From contig CAAGDU010000204.1 in the NCBI GenBank assembly GCA_900768725.1, positions 1 through 5,666 on the forward strand: 5,666 nt of DNA. The letters run 5' to 3'. Made by a program: the position numbers and the translations under genes. The notes under the pieces are model-generated. The model was not told the origin of the DNA and ran no database searches. It was given only the letters and a program-made list of their open reading frames with translations. Shown piece by piece: positions 1-5,108 of this stretch. Positions within the stretch are counted from its first letter, which is position 1, and each line of letters starts with the position of its first letter. This DNA is from Bacteroidales bacterium. GTDB lineage: Bacteria; Bacteroidota; Bacteroidia; Bacteroidales; Paludibacteraceae.

Positions 1-60
1 AAGAAAAAATGACTTATTACTTTTGGCTTATGAAAATCCTCATTGCGGCTTGAAGCCGTG

Positions 61-115
61 TCCACCTCCCGCCCCCTGACCCCCTCCCCCCTCTGTGAGG
101 GAGGCGGGGGAGTGG
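61..115. repeat. GC-rich imperfect palindromic element
   Basis: This is a strongly strand-asymmetric block: runs of C on the left (65-91) and runs of G on the right (99-115), around a short CTC-TGT-GAG turn at 91-99. Several alternative pairings exist, for example CCCGCC at 68-73 with GGCGGG at 103-108. It resembles in style the C-rich/G-rich stem-loops near batE and batD, but it has a different loop. Family membership is therefore only suggested. Function is unknown; it is probably a dispersed intergenic palindrome. Confidence 0.5.
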
Positions 116-153
116 CATAAGTATGCATAGAGGCATGTGTGAGCTCATCAATA

Positions 154-184
154 GGTATCCCGATAATTTGATGTCAGGGATGCC
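154..184. repeat. Small inverted repeat
   Basis: GGTATCCC at 154-161 pairs with GGGATGCC at 177-184, seven Watson-Crick pairs plus one G-T, around a 15-base loop. There is no T-run on either side and no adjacent gene to assign it to, so a terminator role is not supported. Confidence 0.3.
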
Positions 185-216
185 GCATGGGAGGGTGTAA
201 AAGTCTCTCCCCGACC

Positions 217-260
217 ACAAAATAAAGAGACTACCTAACTCGAAATTTAGGCAGTCTCTT
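217..260 (-). terminator. Rho-independent terminator of the bat operon
   Basis: On the minus strand a 14-base arm (260 to 247, starting AAGAGACTGCC) pairs with 238 to 225 around an 8-base loop. The pairing is perfect apart from one G-U. The stem is followed directly by TATTTT. It begins 26 bases after the batE stop codon. A long stem, a short loop and a trailing U-rich tract make this a convincing intrinsic terminator, and it marks batE as the last gene of the transcript. The + strand flank of the stem is not T-rich, so termination is mainly in the minus direction. Confidence 0.87.
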
Positions 261-286
261 GTAGATGTAGTAATATCTAATCTATG

Positions 287-1102
287 TTATATACGCTCGA
301 GGTTGTTGAGCGGCATCCAGCCTTCGTTATTGCCCACGCGGATGTTGCACCATGTGCCGAGCGTCTCGCGAATCTCCACCTTCGTACCCTCGTGGACGGT
401 GAAGAGGTCGGTACCGGAGCGGTCGGGCGATGACTTGGCGTTGACGATACCCTGCGTGATGACGGCTTCTGCGCGGGCGGCATCGCGGCGGTGGAGAGAG
501 GTGGCATTCGCACCGCTCCAGATGCTGAAAAGCAGAGCAATCCAACCGATGTAGAAAGCGGTCTTGCGCAGCCACGTCTCATGCCCGAGCAGGAACATCA
601 TCGCACCTGCAAGGAACAGGACGAACAGCCCAACGCTGAGCCACAGCCAAGTGTTCTCCGCCAGCAGGTTGCGGTAGGCTTTTGCCCAATTGCTTAGGAA
701 GAACGCCTGCGTGTCGGAGATGTTGTCAATAATCTTCGATTGGGCAAACTCAAGGTTGTACTTCGCGTCTTTGTAGTTGGGTTTGAGCCGCAGTGCCCGC
801 TCGTAGGCGAGGATAGACTGCGCCAACTCCCCTTGCTTGAAGCAGGCGTTGCCCAAGTTGTATTGCAGCAACGCCAGCGTCTCGCGGTTGCTCTCCGCAG
901 GGTACTCGGCGATGAGGGCACGGTATGCCTCGGCGGCCTGCGCATACTCCCCTTCAGCATAGAGCGCATTGGCATCGGCAAAGGTGGTCTGCGCCGATGC
1001 AGGGCAGAGAACAAAGAACGATAGGAGTAAGGAATAAGACCCCCTCCGGCTCCCCCTACAAAGGGGGAGAGTGTGAAAAATATGTTTTAGGAATTGAAGC
1101 AT
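287..1102 (-). CDS. batE: BatE: exported TPR and SH3-like membrane protein
   Basis: This 271-residue protein is the last of the five Bat proteins. Order of parts: a signal peptide with core near residues 23-33 and a likely cut after ASA at 35-37; two TPR units near 42-68 and 77-110 (YNLGNACFKQGE, then YERALRLKPNY); membrane segments near 152-172 and 180-198; and a bacterial SH3-like domain near 211-271 (NAKSSPD, HEGTKVEI, GWMPLNNLERI). This architecture is standard for BatE. The TPRs and SH3 domain should face the periplasm and bind partners, probably other Bat proteins or the cell wall; that is inference. The ATG at 1102 is the only usable start before the signal peptide. Oddly, residues 10-21 of the signal peptide's n-region are encoded by a GC-rich stem-loop repeat, making the leader unusually long and Arg-rich. 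The gene starts 170 bases after batD, and a terminator follows it. Confidence 0.92.
   Translation of the reverse strand: MLQFLKHIFHTLPLCRGSRRGSYSLLLSFFVLCPASAQTTFADANALYAEGEYAQAAEAYRALIAEYPAESNRETLALLQYNLGNACFKQGELAQSILAYERALRLKPNYKDAKYNLEFAQSKIIDNISDTQAFFLSNWAKAYRNLLAENTWLWLSVGLFVLFLAGAMMFLLGHETWLRKTAFYIGWIALLFSIWSGANATSLHRRDAARAEAVITQGIVNAKSSPDRSGTDLFTVHEGTKVEIRETLGTWCNIRVGNNEGWMPLNNLERI
1039..1077 (+). repeat. TACAAA-loop GC stem-loop element inside batE
   Basis: On the + strand CTCCCCC (1050-1056), loop TACAAA (1057-1062) and GGGGGAG (1063-1069) form a perfect 7-bp hairpin. It is preceded by a C-rich flank (CCCCCTCCGG) and followed by AGTGTG. The same loop and stem geometry occurs in opposite orientation at 1241-1260. 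This copy lies within the coding sequence of batE and encodes roughly residues 10-21. The reading frame avoids the TAG that one of the other minus-strand frames would contain. In the batE mRNA the hairpin starts about 30 bases after the AUG. Confidence 0.7.
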
Positions 1103-1138
1103 TTATATCATTGTTTTTTAGTTCTCTTCGGTAACTTA

Positions 1139-1202
1139 CCCCTCCCCATTAGCATCCCCAATCCCGACGAATCGGGGTTCAGGGACCACAAGGGGGGAGT
1201 GT
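1139..1202. repeat. Composite GC-rich palindromic element
   Basis: The block begins with CCCCTCCCC (1139-1147) and ends with CACAAGGGGGGAGTGT (1187-1202). That end closely matches the right half of the element inside batE. Between them is a second small hairpin: AATCCCGA (1160-1167), loop CGAA, TCGGGGTT (1172-1179), paired with one G-T. It looks like a relative of the TACAAA stem-loop carrying a different centre. It fills about 40% of the batD-batE spacer and would be transcribed between the two genes. Confidence 0.5.
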
Positions 1203-1238
1203 AGGAAGATTTGTATTAGTTAGACAATATCATTTTAT

Positions 1239-1272
1239 CTCCCTCCCTTTGTAGGGAGGGGCGGGGTGGGTC
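1239..1272 (-). repeat. TACAAA-loop GC stem-loop element after batD
   Basis: CCCTCCC (1241-1247), loop TTTGTA (1248-1253) and GGGAGGG (1254-1260) form a perfect 7-bp hairpin; on the minus strand the loop reads TACAAA. A C-rich flank on the minus side (1261-1272) runs up to the batD stop codon at 1273-1275. Compared with the copy in batE the stem differs at two pairs, and both sides change together. There is no U-tract typical of a terminator on the minus strand (ATAAAATG follows). It may slow RNA decay or cause partial attenuation between batD and batE; that is inference. Confidence 0.65.
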
Positions 1273-3132
1273 CTATGCTTTGCTCTCAAGTTGGTCGATT
1301 ATCTCCGTCGCGGCGGTGTACAATTGCTCTTTGCTCTGTGCGGCGGCGGGCGCATAGCGGGCGAACTCCGCATCGGACAGCACGCGATTGACCTCGGCGA
1401 TGATGTCTTCGCCCACGCCTTTCCCGCGCAGGATGGAGGCGATATTGTCCTTGTTGAGGTCTGCCGTCGGCACACTCAGTCGGTCGCTCAGGTATGTCCA
1501 TAATGCCCGCTCTATCTCCGTATAGAACGCCTCGCTATCGCCGGTCTTCATCAGTTGCGCTGCCTTCTTCAGCCGCTTCTGCGCCACCTTGTTCGCCCGC
1601 TTCGAGCGCACACGCGTGATATCGGCATTCTCTTTGATGCGCTTGTGGAAGACGGCAAAGAGCAGGCAAGCAATCAGCAGCGGCAACACATACCCCGCCC
1701 ACGCATACTGCCACACCAGCGGGGCGGAGGGATTAGCCGGCTTGGCTGCCGCCAGTTCCCCCGTGTAGATGTAGCGGATATCGGTGCCGAGGGTCTTGAT
1801 GTCCTCTTTGTTCACGTAGTTATTCACCACGGGAGTGCCCGCCTCATCGCCCGCGCCGCGCTGCACCTGCAGGGTATATTCGGGCGTGGAGAGCGTCTTG
1901 TAAGCGTCCTCCTGCGTGTCGTAGTAGGCAAAGGTAATTGGCGGGATGGTGTACTCGCCGGCAGCGCGCGGGATAGCCAGATACTCAATGGTCTTGCTGC
2001 CGGACATGCCTGCCGCGGTGGCTTTGAAGTTGTTGCTCACCTTCGGGTCGTAGGGCTCGAATCCTTCGGGCCAGTCCACGGTCGGTGTCTTGAGCAACTT
2101 CATGTTGCCCGTGCCTTGGATGGTGAGTCTCAGCGTAACCGCTTCGTTCGCCTGCATCTCGGTCTGCGAGATGTTCGACGAGAGGGTGAAGTGCCCCACG
2201 CCGCCGGCAAACCCTGCGGGTTTTCCCTTAGGCAACGCCTCCACGTGGATGGTCGCACCCGGGGCTTTGAGCGTCTTGGTTACGTTGGTATAGGTGCCGA
2301 AGAAATCATCGAAGATACTGCGCACCTGTGCGCGAGTCTGCACGCGGAGCACCGCCTCGAAGGCGGCGGGGTCTATCTGTATGTCGCCCGCGTGCTGGGG
2401 GTAGAGCAGCGTGCGGTAGAGCACTGCCGTCTGGTAGTTCCTGCCGTTGTAGTGCTCCAACTCAGTCTGGATGTCGCCCTGCTCCAAGTCCTGTTTCAGG
2501 AAGCCCGTGAACTCAGGTATCTTCGTGTTGTTGGTGAACTGCGCCACGTCCACGCCTGCGAAGTAGAGTTTGTAAGAGAGCAAGATGGCTTCCTGCTCGT
2601 GGACGCGCGTCTTGCTGACGATGGTGCGGATGAAGAGGTTCTCTGAGGTGATACTCCCGTCGGAGGCGGATTGGCTCCTGGCTCCTTGTTCTTGGTTTCT
2701 GGCTCCTCGTTCTTGACTCGTGGTCCCTTGTTCATCGGGCGGCAGGACGGAGATACGCACGCCATTGGATTGGTAGCGTTCGCCGCTCACCTTGATGTCG
2801 GCGGGAGGTATGGTGAAGGTGCCTTCGCGCTGCGCCAACAGTGTGTAGGTGTAGGTCTGCGTGTAGGTGGATGTGCGCTTGCCGTTGACAAACGAGGTGG
2901 AACTTGAGGTAGAGGTGTAGGGACCTGCCAACACTTCAAAGTCCGCCATCTCGGGTGCTTTCAAGTCGCGCGCACGCTGATTGACGGTGTAGGTGAGTTG
3001 GAATGGTTTGCCCACGATGACTTGGGCAGGCGCTTGCGCGCGAAACTCCACCGCATCGTCTGCCATAACAGGGAGAAGCACCGTGCATAGCGCACAGTGC
3101 AACAAAAATAGTATCTTAGCCGTTTGTTTCAT
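1273..3132 (-). CDS. batD: BatD: large exported membrane-anchored Bat protein
   Basis: This 619-residue BatD family protein has the usual size for the family. A signal peptide spans about residues 1-24 (cut near VMA, then DD). A long periplasmic part of beta-sandwich character follows, with the typical N-terminal motif VGKPFQLTYTVN near 40-51 and later the repeated theme of extended strands ending in YTIPP (394-398; TFTIPP at 105-110). One membrane segment lies near 475-496 and is followed by a basic stretch and a helical cytoplasmic tail (about 497-619) with the conserved-looking pattern FYTEIERALWTYLSDRL at 536-552. It is probably a scaffold for the BatA/B/C/E complex; its biochemical activity is unknown. 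The ATG at 3132 lies 43 bases after the batC stop. Residues 134-154 are a three-fold heptapeptide repeat encoded by 7-base DNA repeats, which I would not expect from this family and which probably forms a loop between two domains. Confidence 0.93.
   Translation of the reverse strand: MKQTAKILFLLHCALCTVLLPVMADDAVEFRAQAPAQVIVGKPFQLTYTVNQRARDLKAPEMADFEVLAGPYTSTSSSTSFVNGKRTSTYTQTYTYTLLAQREGTFTIPPADIKVSGERYQSNGVRISVLPPDEQGTTSQERGARNQEQGARSQSASDGSITSENLFIRTIVSKTRVHEQEAILLSYKLYFAGVDVAQFTNNTKIPEFTGFLKQDLEQGDIQTELEHYNGRNYQTAVLYRTLLYPQHAGDIQIDPAAFEAVLRVQTRAQVRSIFDDFFGTYTNVTKTLKAPGATIHVEALPKGKPAGFAGGVGHFTLSSNISQTEMQANEAVTLRLTIQGTGNMKLLKTPTVDWPEGFEPYDPKVSNNFKATAAGMSGSKTIEYLAIPRAAGEYTIPPITFAYYDTQEDAYKTLSTPEYTLQVQRGAGDEAGTPVVNNYVNKEDIKTLGTDIRYIYTGELAAAKPANPSAPLVWQYAWAGYVLPLLIACLLFAVFHKRIKENADITRVRSKRANKVAQKRLKKAAQLMKTGDSEAFYTEIERALWTYLSDRLSVPTADLNKDNIASILRGKGVGEDIIAEVNRVLSDAEFARYAPAAAQSKEQLYTAATEIIDQLESKA
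2671..2733 (-). repeat. In-frame 7-base / 21-base tandem repeat in batD
   Basis: On the minus strand three 21-base units (2733-2713, 2712-2692, 2691-2671) follow one another. Each starts with GAAC and is made of three 7-base words close to GARCCAR, such as GAACAAG, GAGCCAG and GAGCCAA. They encode the heptapeptides EQGTTSQ, ERGARNQ and EQGARSQ (residues 134-154). Units 2 and 3 are the more similar pair. The segment is polar and charged, so it should be a flexible surface linker. Confidence 0.75.
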
Positions 3133-3146
3133 CTTTGTCCGGGTAC

Positions 3147-3171
3147 GCAGGCGTCCTCGCCTGCTTTTTTT
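3147..3171. repeat. GC-rich hairpin in the batC-batD spacer
   Basis: GCAGGCG (3147-3153), loop TCCT, CGCCTGC (3158-3164) is a perfect 7-bp stem. Seven T follow on the + strand (3165-3171), so it has the form of an intrinsic terminator for + strand transcription. There is no + strand gene that would need one. In the bat mRNA (minus strand) the A-run precedes the stem and no U-run follows, so termination is not expected. A structural role between batC and batD, or a dispersed palindrome, is more likely. It sits 14 bases upstream of the batD start codon. Confidence 0.6.
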
Positions 3172-3175
3172 AACA

Positions 3176-3919
3176 TTACCAATCTTTCTCTACGCGGCGT
3201 TTGGTGCCTTGTTGGCGTTGTAGTTTCTCTTGGGTCTCTTGCTCGTCCTGCTCAAGGGCTTGCAGAATCTGCTCGGCGGTCTCTTTGTCCATCTTCTGCT
3301 CTTGCTCCTGTGGCTCGGATTGTTGCTGTTGCTGCTGCTCTTGCTCTTGTTGTTGATTCTGTTCTTGGTTCTGCTGTTCTTGTTGCTGCTGTTGCTCTTT
3401 TTCTTTCTGTTGTTGCTGTTGGTCTTTCTGATTCTGCTGCTGATTCTGCTGTTGTTGCTGTTGTTGTTCTTGCTGTTTCTTCAACATCTCCATGGCTTTC
3501 ACGAGGTTGTAGCGCGTGTCGTCGTCCTTGGGGTTGTTGCGCAGGGCCTCCTTGTATGCCTCGATGGCTTTCTCGTATTGCTCTTGCGCAAAGAACGCGT
3601 TGCCTAAGTTGTGGAACGTGGCTGCCCTATTGGCTTTGTCCTCTTTCGGAAGCAACGACGCAGCTTTCTCGAACTCCGCTTGCGCCTCGGGGTATTTCTC
3701 TTGTCGGAAGAGGGCGTTGCCTAAGTTGTAGTGTGCCTCAAACGACTCTTTGTTCGCTTCTATGCCGCGGCGGTACTCCACCTCGGCGGCGGTATAGTCC
3801 TGCTTCTCGTACTCTTTGTTGCCGCGGAATACTTTGCCCGACTCCTTCTGCGCATACAGCGGACTCGCCGCCGTCAGCAGCAAGAAAGATAGGCATAATA
3901 TGTTGATAATCTTCTTCAT
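3176..3919 (-). CDS. batC: BatC: exported TPR protein with Gln-rich tail
   Basis: This 247-residue protein has a signal peptide (residues 1-23, cut after LYA) and about three TPR units near 27-60, 61-94 and 99-133, shown by YNLGNALFRQEKYPEA and HNLGNAFFAQEQYEKA. A Gln-rich segment runs from 149 to 208. It ends in a short, probably conserved helix (DKETAEQILQALEQDEQETQ) and a basic KDW terminus. TPRs bind other proteins, and BatC is thought to join the BatA/BatB complex on the periplasmic side. The ATG at 3919 is 16 bases after the batB stop, so the two are probably translated from one message. The leader is A/T-rich without a clear Shine-Dalgarno. Length and layout fit BatC of Bacteroidales; the Gln content is high but of a kind common in this family. 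Confidence 0.93.
   Translation of the reverse strand: MKKIINILCLSFLLLTAASPLYAQKESGKVFRGNKEYEKQDYTAAEVEYRRGIEANKESFEAHYNLGNALFRQEKYPEAQAEFEKAASLLPKEDKANRAATFHNLGNAFFAQEQYEKAIEAYKEALRNNPKDDDTRYNLVKAMEMLKKQQEQQQQQQQNQQQNQKDQQQQQKEKEQQQQQEQQNQEQNQQQEQEQQQQQQSEPQEQEQKMDKETAEQILQALEQDEQETQEKLQRQQGTKRRVEKDW
3296..3475 (-). repeat. CAG/CAA-rich tract encoding the BatC Gln-rich segment
   Basis: Sixty codons (BatC residues 149-208) contain 40 Gln by my count, broken by Glu, Asn, Lys, Asp and single Ser and Pro. CAG and CAA are mixed, so the DNA is not a pure triplet repeat and should be less prone to slippage than one. The protein segment is likely a disordered or coiled-coil linker between the TPRs and the C-terminal helix. 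The opposite strand shows a false Leu-rich open frame here. Confidence 0.8.
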
Positions 3920-3935
3920 AGGGCTATTTTAAGTC

Positions 3936-4982
3936 TCACTTTAAGGGAGATTTAGAGGATCTTTCAAAGATATTGATTCGTGTGAGCGATTTGTTCTTGC
4001 GGTTGAAGATAAAGAAGTCAATGATGAGCACCAGCAATGCCAGCAGGGCAAAGGTCTGAAACTGCTCGTTGTAGTCAGTGAAGACTTGTGTCTCCAACTC
4101 TGCGGTGGCGAGGGTGTCTAATTCTTTCTCAAGGGTACGCATGGCGGTGTTGGTGTTGTCGCAGCGGACGTAGATACCATTGCCTGCCTGCGCTATCTCG
4201 CGACACATGTCTTCGTTCAGGCGCGACACTACCACGTTCCCCTGTCTATCTTTGCGGAAGTCGTTGGTGCCCGGGATGGGAATCGGTGCCCCCTCGGGCT
4301 TGCCGATGCCTATCACAATCACCTTGATACCCATCTCTTTGGCGCGTGTCGCCACCGCCACGGCATCGTCTTCGTGGTTCTCACCATCGGTGATGAGCAC
4401 AATCACTCGTCCGGCGTCTGTCTCCTCGCCGCCGAAAGCGCGGATGGAGGTGGAGAGGGCGTCGCCGATAGCCGTGCCTTGGGTCTTGATAAGGCTCGGG
4501 TCAATGGCAGAGAGGAACATCTTTGCCGAGACGTAGTCGCAAGTGATAGGCAGTTGGGTGAAGGCTTCGCCGGCAAACACTACTAAACCGACCTTGTCGT
4601 CCACCATTCGGTCTATCATCTTGCTCAACATCTGCTTGGCTCTGTCGAGGCGATTGGGCACTACGTCCTCCGCCATCATCGAGTTGGATATATCGAGGGC
4701 GATAATCGCCTCTATGCCTTGCTTTTTGTGGGTCTCTTCGCGTTGCCCGTATTGCGGACGCGCCACGGCTATACACAGCAGCACATACGCTACCATCAGC
4801 AGGCTGAACTTCACCGTAGGGCGCACGCGCGATGCGTTGGGCATCAGCGCCTCCACCAATGCAGGGTCGCCAAACGCTTCCAACTGGCGGCGTTTCCGAC
4901 GCGCATACAAGATATACGCTACTACCATCACCGGCACCCCTGCCAGCAACCATAGCATGTCTATATTGGCAAAACGAAACAT
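3936..4982 (-). CDS. batB: BatB: VWA-domain membrane protein
   Basis: This 348-residue protein is a complete BatB. Membrane segments lie near residues 7-27 and 57-75, then a VWA domain from about 90 to 290, then a third membrane segment near 308-327 and a basic tail. The metal-binding MIDAS site is intact: DISNS at 97-101, Thr170 in QGTAIGD, and Asp199 in ITDGEN. The domain should therefore bind a divalent metal and a protein ligand. Family knowledge places it with BatA in a membrane complex linked to a MoxR AAA+ ATPase. The ATG at 4982 is chosen because the first membrane segment starts a few residues later. Its leader is unusual: a 7-base repeat array ends only seven bases before the start codon. 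The stop is followed 16 bases later by batC. Confidence 0.95.
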   Translation of the reverse strand: MFRFANIDMLWLLAGVPVMVVAYILYARRKRRQLEAFGDPALVEALMPNASRVRPTVKFSLLMVAYVLLCIAVARPQYGQREETHKKQGIEAIIALDISNSMMAEDVVPNRLDRAKQMLSKMIDRMVDDKVGLVVFAGEAFTQLPITCDYVSAKMFLSAIDPSLIKTQGTAIGDALSTSIRAFGGEETDAGRVIVLITDGENHEDDAVAVATRAKEMGIKVIVIGIGKPEGAPIPIPGTNDFRKDRQGNVVVSRLNEDMCREIAQAGNGIYVRCDNTNTAMRTLEKELDTLATAELETQVFTDYNEQFQTFALLALLVLIIDFFIFNRKNKSLTRINIFERSSKSPLK

Positions 4983-4989
4983 TGTGCTT

Positions 4990-5059
4990 GTTTAGAGTTT
5001 AGTGTTTAGAGTTTAGTGTTTAGAGTTTAGTGTTGAGAGTTTAGAGTTTAGTGTTGAGA
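4990..5059 (+). repeat. Array of ten 7-base repeats in the batA-batB spacer
   Basis: Ten head-to-tail heptamers fill 4990-5059 on the + strand: GTTTAGA and GTTTAGT alternate, with GTTGAGA at units 7 and 10. Every unit is exactly seven bases. On the transcribed strand the array reads as A-rich words such as TCTAAAC and ends seven bases before the batB ATG. Unit gain or loss would alter the length of the batB leader without touching any reading frame. Confidence 0.9.
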
Positions 5060-5102
5060 GAGGGCATTGGAGTCCCTTAACTCTCAACACTCAACTCTCA
5101 AC
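5039..5102. repeat. Large inverted repeat between batA and batB
   Basis: The last three heptamers plus one G (5039-5060) are mirrored by heptamers in the opposite orientation, AACTCTC and AACACTC types, at 5081-5102. The two 22-base arms pair with only two mismatches. The loop (5061-5080) holds an inner AGGG (5061-5064) and CCCT (5074-5077). The structure starts six bases after the batA stop on the minus strand. With no U-run after it, it is more likely an RNA-stability or attenuation structure than a full terminator; that is inference. Confidence 0.75.
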
Positions 5103-5108
5103 TAATTA

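Larger units (their letters stand above)
1..216. other. Non-coding region downstream of the bat operon
   Basis: I see no convincing gene here. The only long open frame, on the minus strand at 17-220, runs through the GC-rich palindromic element and the inverted repeat listed separately. Its translation looks like random composition, rich in Gly, Arg and Pro with no domain. Positions 46-58 form a short palindrome (CGGCTT, G, AAGCCG). The rest is plain sequence between the operon terminator and whatever lies left of the window. Confidence 0.6.

Noticed and set aside
18..25. TAnnTTTG match (Bacteroidota -7 promoter motif) on the + strand
   Set aside because: No + strand gene follows and the upstream -33 element would lie outside the window, so it is likely a chance match.
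17..220. 67-residue minus-strand frame after the terminator
   Set aside because: It runs through palindromic repeat sequence and lacks any recognisable protein feature.
984..1102. BatE leader as a lipoprotein signal (Cys33)
   Set aside because: The residues before Cys33 are FVL, with Leu at the position where a small residue is needed, so it is not a lipobox. A signal peptidase I site at ASA fits better.
1239..1272. Hairpin after batD as operon terminator
   Set aside because: No U-run follows the stem on the minus strand and batE continues the operon; the real terminator is at 217-260.
1555..2646. 363-residue + strand open frame opposite batD
   Set aside because: It is fully antisense to a clear BatD gene. 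Its composition mirrors batD codon bias, it has no domain or signal, and long antisense frames are common in GC-rich genes.
3230..3607. Leu-rich + strand frame that looks like a membrane protein
   Set aside because: The Leu runs are the reverse complement of the CAG/CAA Gln codons of BatC, so the hydrophobic appearance is an artefact.
3124..3906. 260-residue + strand open frame opposite batC
   Set aside because: It is antisense to BatC and low in complexity, rich in Leu, Ser, Val and Ala. BatC has a signal peptide, TPRs and the right neighbours; this frame has nothing comparable.
4990..5102. Heptamer arrays as a CRISPR
   Set aside because: Units are seven bases, contiguous, with no spacers and no cas genes in view.
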